This document shows, piece after piece, positions 33,695 through 43,354 of a DNA stretch of 64,000 bases. Each line of letters opens with the position of its first letter. Within the stretch, counting starts at the first letter, position 1. Source of the DNA: CAVYXZ01 sp963772595 (GTDB taxonomy: Bacteria; Chloroflexota; Anaerolineae; Aggregatilineales; Phototrophicaceae); contig CAVYXZ010000009.1 in assembly GCA_963772595.1 (NCBI GenBank), positions 248,001-312,000 on the forward strand, in the 5' to 3' direction. The notes beneath the pieces were generated by a model, which saw nothing but the letters and a program-made list of their open reading frames with translations, was not told the DNA's origin and made no database searches. The position numbers and the translations under genes are program-made.

Positions 33695-35446
33695 TTATAT
33701 GTGCCTGTAGCTCAGTGGATAGAGCGCTGGTCTACGGAACCAAAGGTCGGGGGTTCGAATCCCTCCAGGCACGCAGAAAGTGGTACAGGTCGAACGCTCG
33801 GTTTCTAAGCCGGGCGTTTTGCATTTTTCCCCAGGATCACCGCTGCCCGCTTCAGTCTCAACGCCGTCTTTCAGGCGTGAGAGATAGGCGAAAGGCGGCA
33901 GCAGGTCCAACTTCAGGATGTTTCCCTCCGAGTCCACAATGACTCGCTCGATCACGTCGCGCAAAAGCTTTTGCTTCTGCCTCATGTCCAGTCCATCATA
34001 TACTACACCGATTTGAGAAATTATGGTTAGCGCCGCATCCAGATTGTTGACGTGAAAAACGTGCTGGCGATCCAGTGATTCCCGGCGATCCACCAGCTTC
34101 TGGCGGCGATCCTGCCATTCGCGCCACAGATTATTCCAGATTTCCTCCGTCACCCGCCCTGCCGCATACAGACGCAGCGTGCGTTCTTCCTCCTGGTCGA
34201 TCTCCTGGAGCGCATTCTTGATACGCGCCTGTTCATCGGGCTTCATGTGCCCCAGCTTTTCAGCAACTTCCTGCGTGTAATGCTCCCGCAGCACCGGCAC
34301 AAGGTCCGGGTCAACCTGAACCCCTTTGATGATTTCCTCGACCTGGGCATCGATCCTCTGGCATTGCAGATTGATGTTGCTGCTCTTGACGCAGTAGTAG
34401 GCGTTACCGCCGCTCTTGCGCCGGGTGTTCGAGGTTGAACAGGTCAGGCGTGCCAGCGTGCCTTTGTCCGGATGCCGCAGGTAGATGATCCCTTTCAGCA
34501 GATAGGTGTGTTTATAGTGATTGTTGGGCTTGCGGTTGCGCCGGTCGAGGATCGCCAGGCCATGTTCGAATTCCTCAGTCGTGACCAACGCCTCCCATTG
34601 GCCGCGTATCGTCTTGGGCAGGATGCTCGCTGGCTCACTGACGACCCAGCCCGCATAGCTCCAGTTGTGAAAAATCTTGGACAGACGGTTGGTTTGCGGC
34701 CTGCGACTACCCGTTTTGCTAATCTTCACCAGCGGCGAACCGCTGCGGAAGCGGAACCCGCGTGCGTGGAGTTCCTCACAGATCTCGGCCAGCGTGTAGC
34801 GGTCAGTCAGCAGCAAGTCCCAGGCCAGCCGCCAGACTTTGGCTTGTTTCTTGTCCAGCTCAATCCAGCGCGTGTAGCGTCCCGAAAGCAGTTTCGTGTC
34901 AGCGCCGGTCTTGCTCTCACAGTTGATGTAGCCGTCCGGCGCGATACCGACAAAGCCACCGGCGCGCATCTTGGCGTGCATTCCGCCTTTGGCGCGCTGG
35001 CCGATCTTGATCGATTCGCGCCGCGCCAGCGTGAACGACAGGCTGACCAGAATGCGGTCATCAGGATCGACCGGGTCGAGTTCGGGATAATCGGCAAAGC
35101 GTACCGACACGCCCAGGTCGTTCAGCTCGTCGATGACCGGCAGTGCCTCGGCGTCATTGCGTCCAAAGCGTTCAGCGTTTTCCGCCGCGACATACGAGAA
35201 CTTGCCTGCCCGCGCATCAGACAGCATCCGCTGGTAGCCATCACGGTTGCCCGCAAAGCGCCCGCTGAGATTATCGACATACTCTCCAAAGACCATCAAT
35301 TGAGACTGTTCCAGCAGCGAACGTTAAATCGCATGGCGCTGGCGGCGCTGCGAGTTCTCCGGGTTCTGGGACTCTTTGTCGCTGGTGCGTAGATAGACCG
35401 CCCAGCCCGGCTCCGGCTGCTGAATTTGCTGTTTCCGACGTGCCAT
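33695..35446 (-). CDS. Large serine recombinase with in-frame nonsense codon
   Basis: From ATG 35446 the frame reads 'QPEPGWAVYLRTSDKESQNPENSQ', which contains the resolvase catalytic Ser (in 'YLRTS'). It then meets TAA at codon 41 (35326-35324). After the stop the same frame continues: 'RSLLEQSQLMVFGEYVDNLSGR', the resolvase core 'AENAERFGRNDAEALPVIDELNDLGV', a recombinase domain ('GGFVGIAPDGY' to 'LAEICEELHARGF') and a zinc beta-ribbon with a coiled coil. The frame runs antisense through tRNA-Arg to 33695; the true C-terminus is near 33840. The nonsense codon (probably CAA to TAA) separates the nucleophile from the rest. It marks an integration event at this tRNA. Confidence 0.82.
33701..33773 (+). 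tRNA. tRNA-Arg (anticodon ACG)
   Basis: Acceptor GTGCCTG pairs with CAGGCAC. The D arm is GCTC...GAGC, the T arm GGGGG-TTCGAAT-CCCTC, and the anticodon loop CTACGGA lies between GGT and ACC, so the anticodon is ACG. The CCA end is not encoded. Its antisense strand is read as the tail of the neighbouring recombinase frame, a familiar artefact of integration next to tRNA-Arg. Confidence 0.93.
33793..33822 (+). terminator. Terminator hairpin after tRNA-Arg
   Basis: AACGCTCGG (33793-33801) pairs with CCGGGCGTT (33810-33818) with one G-U pair and an 8-nt loop, followed by TT, GCA and TTTTT. Similar hairpin phrases recur at 46717 and 47361 within helicase remnants. Confidence 0.7.
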
Positions 35447-35712
35447 AGCGATACCCTGTTCTGCGTCCGTTACACCTTACACCGGTTTCGCTTTTTCTTG
35501 TTTTTCGCCGGTGTAAAGTGCGTTTTGCCAGATACCGTATCACAGTCAGGGTGTGCGACCTGTGTAAAATTTCGGATCTGGGTTGTCAGTTTTACGGCGC
35601 AGACCGGAAAATTTCAGCCGGTCGGAATTGCTTGGCCTCCGATTGCTCACCGCCAACCGTCCAAAGACAAAGTCAGATATACAATCTGGATAACGTTTCA
35701 CCAAATACCGAG

Positions 35713-37741
35713 ATGCCGACCATGCGTTTTTTGCTTACACTCGCGGTGCTGCTGATGTCCCTGAATTTGGATCTTGCTCAGGACGGCGTTCAACTGGATG
35801 CGATTACCTCAGAGAATGCGGGCGACCTCCAAGAAATCGCTGTGCTGGGACGTGGTAGCGCAAACACCCTTGATTGGCGTCCAGATGGCAAACTGCTTGC
35901 CGTTGGTAGCTCCACCGGCGTTTGGCTGCTAGATGAAAACCTCGAAATTGTTGCAGAGACACCCGTTAAGCGATCCATCACGGACTCGCCTGGAGTCCGG
36001 ATGGATCGCAAATTGCGCTCGCGAGCAGCGAACTTGACCGATGCACTGTTCAGATATGGGACAGCGATTTTGCCGTTCAAGAGCTTGTGCTTGACAAATG
36101 CGGCACTGACGTCCGCTGGAATGTTTCAGGGGATCATCTGGCGGTATTTGACTTCGACAGATTTGGCCTCATCAGTAATGAGATGCTTTTAATTGATGTG
36201 AAGACTAAAGAGATAAAGATACTGCCCGGCCAGGATGGTGCATGGTCGCCATCAGGCGACATCTTGTTTACCCAGCTTCGACCTACACCCACTTATTCTG
36301 AGACGCCAACTTTGTATGCCTGGGATACGGCAACTGGGGACATGCTTATCTCATTAGATATTTCAGATATTGAGTCGGGCGATATATTCTGGGGAATCGA
36401 CGACCAGACGCTAGCCATACGCTGTGCTTCATACAATGAAAAGACGGATCGTATCAGCTTAGGTATATGTAGCTTCGATGCACGCAGCAGTGAGTCAAAG
36501 CTTTTAATCCAAGTTTCGGATTTCCACCTGGGAGAATGTGTTTGTATTTATACGTATGGGTCGGAATGATGACAACACACTGTTGGCCTACGTTTACGAT
36601 AGACTGACTCCCGGATTTCTCAGCTCGACCATTGTGTTCAATCCAACCACCGATGAATCCGACTATGTGGGTCGCGGTGAGGTCTTCGACTGGAAGCCAG
36701 CTTCGAAGCAGATTACAACAATTCTGGGCAACGGTGAGTTAAGCACTTATGATGCTCAAACGGCAGAAGTCACTGCATCCAGTGAACTCTTTACTGCACC
36801 AATCAATATGATTGCGATACGTCCAGGAAAGGATCAGCTTGTGAGCGCGAGCTTCGGCTATGAACAGAACACACGCATTTGGGATTTTCGACATTCCTGG
36901 CTTGACCCGCTGTTGTCCTTTTACGTTGAACCTGGGGAAATAGCAGATTACACACCGGACGGCAAGGAACTGATTGCTGGCGGCACTGTCGGCACAGACA
37001 TTGTGGTAAATCAGAACGTGATTGCCCTGGATGCTGACACCGCCAAGTACACGCGCGACATTGAAGGATTTTACGCTCAGGGTAGCTCCCCGCCCAGGCG
37101 TTTCTGGAATGCTGATTACACTGAATATGCTGAAGTCAATGACGACGGAAACATCACGCTTACCAAACGGTGTCATCATTGATGCTACACCTTATGGCAT
37201 CCAGGATGTTTTCTGGAGTCCGGATAATTCCTTTATAGCTGGCGTTTTTCAAGATGCACTGCCCAGCGATTTCACCATCTTTACCTGGAATGCCATTACC
37301 GGTGAACGTATCAACTATTATGTGAGCGGCTTGGCTTCTTTTAGAGGATTGGCCTGGAGTCCGAATAACACACAGATCGCCGTGATGGTAGAGCACACGA
37401 CTGGGACCAATAATGCCACTATCGGGGTAGTCGTGTTTAGCGTTCTCAAGAACCAAAACTACTATGGACATGGTCACAACGATTACGAAACAGGAATGGT
37501 CGTTAATCGCTACGAGAGTGACCAACAGGCGAAAGCTGCTTGGAACAATGATGGCACGATGCTCGCTGTAGCACTGGTGGATCAGCTACAAATCCATGAT
37601 CTTCGAGGCGACGGCGAAGCACTGGTCACACTGTCTGCTTATGAAGTTACCGATTTGGAGTGGTCTTCAGATGATCTCTTCATCGCTGGTGGGAGCTCCG
37701 ATGGGACGATCCGGATATGGGGCATACCGACAGATGAATAA
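35713..37741 (+). CDS. Exported WD40-repeat protein, multiply frameshifted
   Basis: ATG 35713 (or 35722) opens a signal peptide 'FLLTLAVLLMSLNLDLAQD'. The rest is a WD40-type propeller: 'LDWRPDGKLLAVGSSTGVWLLDE', then after a shift near 35990 'LAWSPDGSQIALASSELD'. Further shifts lie near 36550 and 37160, leading to 'VFWSPDNSFIAGVFQD', 'LAWSPNNTQIAVM' and a final blade 'LEWSSDDLFIAGGSSDGTIRIWGI'. About 675 residues when rejoined. The segment is visibly AT-richer than flanking genes. A second, intact WD40 paralogue follows at 39959. The stop overlaps the start of a small gene at 37734. Confidence 0.7.
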
Positions 37742-37773
37742 GGTTGACGATTACGAGCAAGCCGTTAAATTAT

Positions 37774-38572
37774 GGGAGTGTCTAAAGTCATGGATACACA
37801 AACTGGATGAGATGAGCCGGGTAGTTGGGGTAGCGTTGGCGATAGAGTTGGCGGCGGTTCCAGGCATGGACGAAGAGCTTGATGGCCCGACGGAGTGCAT
37901 GAATGCAACGCGAGAAACAGCGGGAACGTCGCGCCAGGCGGGCCAAATAATGACGTAGCTCGGCATTGTCGCCCTCCACGCGGTAAGTCTGGCTCTTGTC
38001 GCGCATCGAGATGTGGATGCCTGGCGTGTAGAGCAAGGCCGAATAGGTGGAGAAATCGTCGCTGAAGTACAGGACAGCCTGGGGCGCAGTGTCCACCATC
38101 TCCTGCATGACCGCCTCGGTTCGCTCATAACCGACCGCCCAACCGACAATGCAACTGGTTAAGCGCTCCACGATGGTCATGACGTAGACCTCGTTTTTTT
38201 GTCCCCGATGAAGGTGTAGAGTTCATCCTGTTCCACTACCGTGACTTCGTCGGGTCGGGGCGGTTGATCGGGTAAAGTTGCCACATGCGCATTGATCCAA
38301 TTGATCACCGTCTGATGATGCACCCCCAAATGACGCCCGATGCGGCGAAAGTTCATGCCATCCACATAGAGCCGCACGGCCTGCTGCCGCAGTGCATCGC
38401 CATAACCCGCCTCCTTTGGCTCGGGTGTGTAGCGTTGCTGGCAGTGCTGGCATTTGTAGCGCTGGCTTCCCGCTCCAGTGCGCCCCGCTTTGACCTGTCG
38501 GTCCTGCTCTGGCAATACGGACATTCGTTCATGTCCCTATTTTACTCATATCCACTTACTTCGACACTCCCC
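37774..38572 (-). mobile_element. IS1-like insertion sequence, complete
   Basis: Imperfect terminal inverted repeats start GGGAGTGTCTAAAG at 37774 and GGGGAGTGTCGAAG at 38572 (reverse strand), with about 22 of 30 bases matching. The element is flanked by a 7-bp target duplication AAATTAT (37767-37773 and 38573-38579). It is about 800 bp long, in the IS1 range, and carries a two-frame transposase with a shift site. The clean duplication indicates insertion that is recent compared with the surrounding decay. Confidence 0.88.
37788..38524 (-). CDS. IS1-like transposase (InsA-InsB' by -1 frameshifting)
   Basis: The first frame (38524-38177) has a zinc-ribbon-like 'KCQHCQQRYTPEP' and a helix-turn-helix 'FRRIGRHLGVHHQTVINWI'. 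The second frame (from within 38190 to 37788) has 'VLYFSDDFSTYSALL' and 'RDKSQTYRVEGDNAELRHYLARLARRSRCFSR', the catalytic and basic C-terminal motifs of IS1 transposases. They overlap at a run of seven A followed by C (plus strand 38194-38200). This contains the canonical A-AAA-AAC slippery heptamer; a -1 slip fuses the two. This is programmed frameshifting, unlike the other frame breaks in the window. Confidence 0.88.
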
Positions 38573-38809
38573 AAATTATCAATCGCTTGACCTTGGCCGA
38601 AAAGGTCAGGTTGCTAGAGCATCTCAGCGCTGCCATCAAGCATGACGTAGAAATCGAAGCGTTCCGGCAGATGCCCTGGGAGCAGTTTCTCAATCTGACC
38701 TACGGCAGCCTGGCCGACGATCCCATCGAGCGCAATCAGCCGGGCCAGCCCGATCTGCGAGATTGAGTAAAGATGCCACATTGAAGCTTGCAGGCACCAG
38801 ATTTTGCTT

Positions 38810-39092
38810 CGGACGCGGGGTGTGCGTCCGGTGGGCGTGGTCTACCGCGCCCACATACCAGCAAGCACCCCTGGGGCTTGTTGGGGGTGCGCCACGTGAG
38901 CGTGGTGTACCGGCCCCTCCGGCCAGAGGAGTGAGCTACTTTTAGCTCGCTCCCCCCTCAGCCACGTCACGCGCCCTGTAAAAGCGCGCATCACGGCGTC
39001 ATACGCTCAACGTCATGCGGGCGTCACGTGGAGGAATGAGGGGGTCGAGCCGTCTGCATTACAGACGGCGGGCGCTGCTGCGAGGCAGCGCC
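38810..39092 (+). ncRNA. Structured RNA-like element, copy 1 (HEARO/omega-RNA-like)
   Basis: A non-coding GC-rich stretch made of consecutive helices. They are CGGACGC/GCGTCCG (38810-38830), GTGGGCG/CGCCCAC (38831-38854), and an 11-bp helix GGTGCGCCACG-TGAG-CGTGGTGTACC (38886-38911). Next come GGAGTGAGCTA/TAGCTCGCTCC with a short T-rich loop (38928-38953), a long helix CCACGT...ACGTGG (38962-39031), GCCGTCTG/CAGACGGC (39049-39069) and GGCGCTGC/GCAGCGCC (39071-39092). A second copy at 43005 keeps the third and fourth helices with compensating changes. The shape resembles HEARO/omega RNAs of IscB elements, but no IscB gene is nearby. The family name is tentative. Confidence 0.55.
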
Positions 39093-39180
39093 ATGTCCAA
39101 CTGCGCTGGCCGGACAACTGGGAACATTCGGCGACATTCACCGGTACAAGCTGGCCTGTCCCAGCAATGCGCAGTAGCAG

Positions 39181-39962
39181 TTGCTCATAGGCTATACTGT
39201 TAGTGATTGCGAACAAGCAGCGGGACTGATCACTGTGTCTGGTCTGGATGATGCTTTGCTCGAAGCCTATATGGACGGCTTCTATGGTTACGGAAATCTG
39301 GCCGGACCGTACTGGTTCATTGGCATGGAAGAAGGCGGTGGCGACAGTCTGGACAGATTCAGCGCCGTCTAGCTGCCTGGCAGAATCGCGGGCAAAAAGT
39401 GACGGAAGACCTGGTGGATTACCACGCTGCGATTGGCGTCATGAAGTATTTTGCACCGCAGCCGAAGTTCCAATCGACCTGGTCCAAACTGGTCCGCGTG
39501 CTTCACATCCTGGAAGACAAGCCCGTTGCGACCGACTCACTGCGACAAACTCAGGCCGCATCGTTTGGCCGCAGCGACGGGAGTTCCTGCCTGCTCGAAC
39601 TACTCCCGCTGCCATCACCCTCGACCAGCCACTGGCTCTATGGGGAACACTCGCGCTTGCCCCATATCCAGGATCGTGAAACCTACAGGCAAACACTAAC
39701 GCCGAAACGGATCGCCCGGCTCAGCGCTATGATCCAGCAGCATCGACCGCGCAGCGTCCTCTTCTACGGCCTGGGCTATCGTGACCACTGGCAGGCGATC
39801 AGCGGGCAGCCATTCGACGAAGTGCGCATAGGTAAATTCACAACGCTGCTTGGCAGCAATGAACACACGCTCTTCGTGGTGACACCGCATCCGACCTCAA
39901 CGGGAATCACCAACGCCTTTTTCAACGCCGTCGGTGAGTTAATGCGGGAGCAAATTCCATGA
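39181..39962 (+). CDS. Uncharacterised protein with UDG-like N-terminal motif, frameshifted
   Basis: The first frame contains 'GPYWFIGMEEGGGDSLDRF', then a shift near 39370. The second frame continues 'LAAWQNRGQKVTEDLVDYHAAIGVMKYF', 'WSKLVRVLHILE' and 'PRSVLFYGLGYRDHW', ending 'TLFVVTPHPTSTGITNAFFNAVGELM'. The strand-Gly-Met-Glu-Glu-Gly start and the strand ending in His-Pro near the C-terminus have the look of uracil-DNA-glycosylase-superfamily proteins. This is pattern recognition only. The start codon is uncertain (TTG 39181, GTG 39235 or ATG 39271). The stop overlaps the start of the next gene by 4 bp, indicating coupling. Confidence 0.5.
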
Positions 39963-42001
39963 CACACATCAGAACGTCAATCGCACGCAGCGCCATTTGC
40001 TCACGCAACAGTCAAGTTCTGATTCTAATGCTGATAATTGTTCTCTTATTGGCTGCTCAGCCACATTCTTTAGCAGAATCCCTGAAACAGCAGCCTACTG
40101 CGAAGTTCATTAGCCGAGGCGAATTACGCGACGTTGTGTATTCACCAGACGGCACTCAACTCGCTGCAATGACGCTGGAAGGTCTCTGGCTTTATGGCGA
40201 GGATCACCCTGAAGGTCAACTGCTGTATGAAGAACACGCTTCCCCTTTGTCGGCTGTAGCTTGGTCGCCTGATGGTTCTATCATTGCTTTAGGCACTCGT
40301 GATGGTAACGTCCGGCTGCTCAACTCGCTGGATGGACAATTGCTCGGCACGCTGGAATTTCCCACCAGTGATGATACCGTGTTTGATCTCGCCTTCTCTC
40401 CTCGTGATCAAAGGCTCGCGGTGGCCTACCTTCAACATTTACGCATCTGGGATGTCGAACACCAGCGAATTATTTCAGCACGGGAAACAAGCGGAGGCTC
40501 GAGTCACGGTCTCATATTCTCAACGGACGGCACTTTACTTGCTCATTCGGTCTGCTGTGGAAGCGTATCTATCTGGACAATGCCTGAATTTACCCTGCGT
40601 GACGAGCTAACAACAGATCGAGAAAGCGCAGCGGCCATCGCCTTTGTACCGCATACTTCGCAGCTCGTCGCAGTGGATGGGACCGAGACACTGCGATTGT
40701 GGCAGCCCGATGTCGGCGTCACGACAATTCCCCATGTCGCCATCTCAGGACCGCTGACTTTTTCCCCTGATGGATCTCACATGATCGTCACCGGCAGAGG
40801 CGAGGTACAGGATCGGGTGATTGATACGGACTCTGTGAAGACAGTCAACAGCGTGAGCATTCCGCGTCCAAGCATTTCCTATGCTAATAAGCTCGCGTTT
40901 TCCCCAGCGGGAAACCGAATTGCGGTCATGAGTGATGAGACTCTATTTGAACTGGACTATCCTTCCTTTGAGGCTACCGAGCTGCCCGGAAATTATTCCG
41001 AGTTTGTTGAAGATATGGCTGTGAGTCCTGCGGGCGATTATTTGCTGTCGGCTCACCTGCTGACAGGAACTCGCCTGTGGACCACAAATGGCGACTTAGG
41101 GTATTCGCTCAGCAACGACTTCCAAGTTCTGGATAGAGTCCGCATCGCATCTGACTGGAGCCTTATGATTTCATCAGAAGCAGCAGGGCTTGTGACTCGC
41201 GATCCGATCACCGACAATCAAATCGCGGTCATGCAAAACTCCGTGCGCAATTGGTACAGCATCGAGATTTCACCGTCAGGTCAATATGTGGCCGCCATCA
41301 GCGACAGCTTCCGGCTAAAACTCTGGGATACCTCAACAGGTGCCTTGATTGGCGAAACCGATGCGGGCTATCTGGCAAGTCAGCTTGCGTTCACGCCAGA
41401 CAGCATAACACTGATCTCTGAGCAAGCTGATCCGACCGAGTTGCGGCTCTGGAATACTGAGAATTTGGAGCAAATCAACGCCGCTACGATCCGAACTGAC
41501 GCTCTTTTCACAGACATCAGTGTTTCCCCAAAGGGTAGGGTCTTTGCAGCCTCGCTTGCAGGTGAGGCCCCTGTGACTTTACTGTGTGATACAGAGACCT
41601 TGGAGGCAATCCATAATCTGAGCGGGCACAGCGGTTGGATCATGACATCCTCATTCAGCCCTGATGGCAGTTTGCTGGCAACCGGGAGCCGTGACGGCTC
41701 GGTGCGCGTCTGGCGTGTGGACAGCGGCGAACAAGTGGCGTTGTTTGACCAGCACACCGATTGGGTCAACGAAGTAACTTTCAGTCCGGATGGTCGTTTG
41801 TTAGCGAGCGCAAGCCGGGACGGGACGCTCCGCTTATGGGATGTGGCAACCATGAGCGAGATGGCTGTCCTGAGCGGCGATGCCGATGAAGTGACAAGCA
41901 TAGCCTTCTTTCCTGACTTAACGGCTATAGCCAGCGCTGGACGAGATGGAGTGATTCGTGTGTGGAATATCGAGTCAATCCTGTCAGATGGGGGTAATTG
42001 A
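39959..42001 (+). CDS. Exported WD40-repeat protein, intact
   Basis: A 680-residue protein. The N-terminus has a membrane helix 'VLILMLIIVLLLAA' acting as a signal. The rest is WD40 repeats, with the clearest blades at both ends: 'VVYSPDGTQLAAMTLEGLWLYG', 'VAWSPDGSIIALGTRDGNVRLLNS', and near the C-terminus 'SSFSPDGSLLATGSRDGSVRVWRV', 'VTFSPDGRLLASASRDGTLRLWDV' and 'IAFFPDLTAIASAGRDGVIRVWNI'. About twelve to fourteen blades, so probably two propellers. It overlaps both neighbours by 4 bp (ATGA-type), tying it to the two UDG-like genes. It probably scaffolds an extracytoplasmic complex. Confidence 0.85.
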   Translation: MTHIRTSIARSAICSRNSQVLILMLIIVLLLAAQPHSLAESLKQQPTAKFISRGELRDVVYSPDGTQLAAMTLEGLWLYGEDHPEGQLLYEEHASPLSAVAWSPDGSIIALGTRDGNVRLLNSLDGQLLGTLEFPTSDDTVFDLAFSPRDQRLAVAYLQHLRIWDVEHQRIISARETSGGSSHGLIFSTDGTLLAHSVCCGSVSIWTMPEFTLRDELTTDRESAAAIAFVPHTSQLVAVDGTETLRLWQPDVGVTTIPHVAISGPLTFSPDGSHMIVTGRGEVQDRVIDTDSVKTVNSVSIPRPSISYANKLAFSPAGNRIAVMSDETLFELDYPSFEATELPGNYSEFVEDMAVSPAGDYLLSAHLLTGTRLWTTNGDLGYSLSNDFQVLDRVRIASDWSLMISSEAAGLVTRDPITDNQIAVMQNSVRNWYSIEISPSGQYVAAISDSFRLKLWDTSTGALIGETDAGYLASQLAFTPDSITLISEQADPTELRLWNTENLEQINAATIRTDALFTDISVSPKGRVFAASLAGEAPVTLLCDTETLEAIHNLSGHSGWIMTSSFSPDGSLLATGSRDGSVRVWRVDSGEQVALFDQHTDWVNEVTFSPDGRLLASASRDGTLRLWDVATMSEMAVLSGDADEVTSIAFFPDLTAIASAGRDGVIRVWNIESILSDGGN

Positions 42002-42785
42002 TGAATACGAACTATATCTTTCCGTTCGGAGAACCCGTCAGACTAATACAGCAGCGGGATCGCGGTCCTAAGCGGGTTTTCGTCCTTGGCGTCTATGCCA
42101 GTGCAGTTCACGCCCGATGGGTTGGTGTGGATGGCAGGACACATGTGAATGCGCTGGCGGTCGCTAGCGAGCCATATATCTTCTGGCGCGGTGATGGCGT
42201 AGACGACATCTTGAAGGGGATCAAAATGCCAAACGAACTCGGTAGACTGCTGCCTGCTGCGACAAACCTGAACGGACCGTCGGGAAACGCACTGGACGAC
42301 TTGTTTCTGCATCCGCTCCAGTTACAGCGCAGCGATACCTGGCTCTGCGACCTTGTGCCGCACAGTTGTCTCAACCCCAAACAGAAGGCTGCGCTTGACC
42401 GTGAATATGCCCCGCTCATTGAGCAGTACAGTTTGCCGAAAGTCACACTGCCGGCGGTTCCGCGCCAGCTAGCGGACGAAACACGGCGGCGGAAATTGTA
42501 GCCGAACTTTCGGAGTCCGACGCGAATACGCTGCTTCTCCTAGGAGATGAACCGATCCGCTGGTTCCTGCGTTGGTTCCAACCTCGCTGGCAAGCGCTGT
42601 CCGACTTCGGTCAAGCCCCGACTATGTACGGTCGGCTGCATGATGCCGAAGTAGGCGGCAAGACATATCAGGTGCTGCCGCTGGTGCATCCACGTCAGGC
42701 AGCAAGACTCGGTAGTCATTCAGCAGAATGGCATCAACTCCATCAGCGCTGGATCAACCACACAGCTCCCACACTCCTTGTTTGA
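41998..42785 (+). CDS. UDG-superfamily-like protein, frameshifted
   Basis: The first frame (41998 to about 42480) reads 'IFPFGEPVRLIQQRDRGPKRVFVLGVYASAVHARW', and 'TWLCDLVPHSCLNPKQKAALDREY'. The frame then shifts near 42480 and continues without a start codon to TGA at 42785: 'AAEIVAELSESDANTLLLLGDEPIRWFL' and 'YQVLPLVHPRQAARLGSHSAEWHQLHQRW'. A 'LGVYASA' first motif and a 'PLVHPRQ...H...H' last motif fit the uracil-DNA-glycosylase superfamily. About 262 residues. It is coupled to the WD40 gene by a 4-bp overlap. DNA repair or defence would both fit; neither is shown. Confidence 0.6.
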
Positions 42786-43004
42786 CCTCCATCTGGGCTG
42801 CCAATCCGCAGCACAATTGCCGGTTCGTCGCTGGCTACTACGTGTCTGTTACAAGCACCTTATGGAATTGGCTTCAGCTTTGGTGATAAACTATAATTTG
42901 TGACAACGTTGATATTTCGAGCAGTTAGACAGCACTACAGTAACCATGTGCTACAGACGCGCCGATTATCGGCAAGAAAGCACAGTATTGAGCAGGTGCG
43001 TTAC

Positions 43005-43273
43005 GTCGGCCCGGTGGATCAGGCCGACATGCGACCAGCACCCAGTGCTGCGTCAGGGGTGCGCCACGTGGGCGTGGCGTACCGAGCCTCCACGGCGGCT
43101 TGAGTGGGCAAGCTTTTAGCTTGCGACCCCTCCGATGCCGGTGCTACGTTCGGAGTAGTACCTTCTGGAGGAGCAAGCAGTCTGTAGGACGCTCGCGCCA
43201 GCAGCATCGGGAGGGTTCGGTTGTTGTCCACGATCGGATCGCGGCGACAACCGGGTTCGCTGCAAGGCGAACC
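43005..43273 (+). ncRNA. Structured RNA-like element, copy 2 (HEARO/omega-RNA-like)
   Basis: Helices in order are GTCGGCC/GGCCGAC (43005-43028), CAGCAC/GTGCTG (43036-43050) and GGTGCGCCACG-TGGG-CGTGGCGTACC (43058-43083). They continue with GCAAGC-TTTTA-GCTTGC within a longer G-rich/C-rich stem (43104-43130), CGGTTGT/ACAACCG (43218-43253) and GGTTCGC/GCGAACC (43254-43273). The third helix is shared with copy 1, one G-U pair there being G-C here. In the fourth the stem differs (GCAAGC for GAGCTA) yet pairing is kept, and both share TTTTAGC. It ends 80 nt before an HNH gene. The gap 42786-43354 has no credible ORF. Confidence 0.55.
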
Positions 43274-43354
43274 AGAAATGCGTACGCGAGGAAAAGTATC
43301 AAAAGATGTTTGAACTCGATTACCAAGCGTGTATGTATGTCATAGGGATAAGTA

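Larger units (their letters stand above)
37734..38766 (+). pseudogene. Small unknown gene split by the IS1-like element
   Basis: The 5' part starts at ATG 37734, overlapping the WD40 stop codon, and reads 'MNKVDDYEQAVKL' up to the IS insertion point. The 3' part resumes at 38580 and reads 'LTLAEKVRLLEHLSAAIKHD', then 'FRQMPWEQFLNLTYGSLADDPIERNQPG', ending with TGA at 38764. Removing the IS with one target copy rejoins them except for one missing base near 38587. The product of about 75 residues has the shape of small antitoxin-like proteins seen in Chloroflexota, but I cannot name its family. It was translationally coupled to the WD40 gene. Confidence 0.6.

Noticed and set aside
33695..33772. 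A peptide tail 'GGIRTPDLWFRRPALYPLSY' on the recombinase
   Set aside because: This is the antisense translation of tRNA-Arg, a widespread artefact, not a protein domain.
39181..39372. A short stand-alone protein at 39181-39372
   Set aside because: Its reading continues naturally in the next frame, so it is the first part of the 39181-39962 gene.
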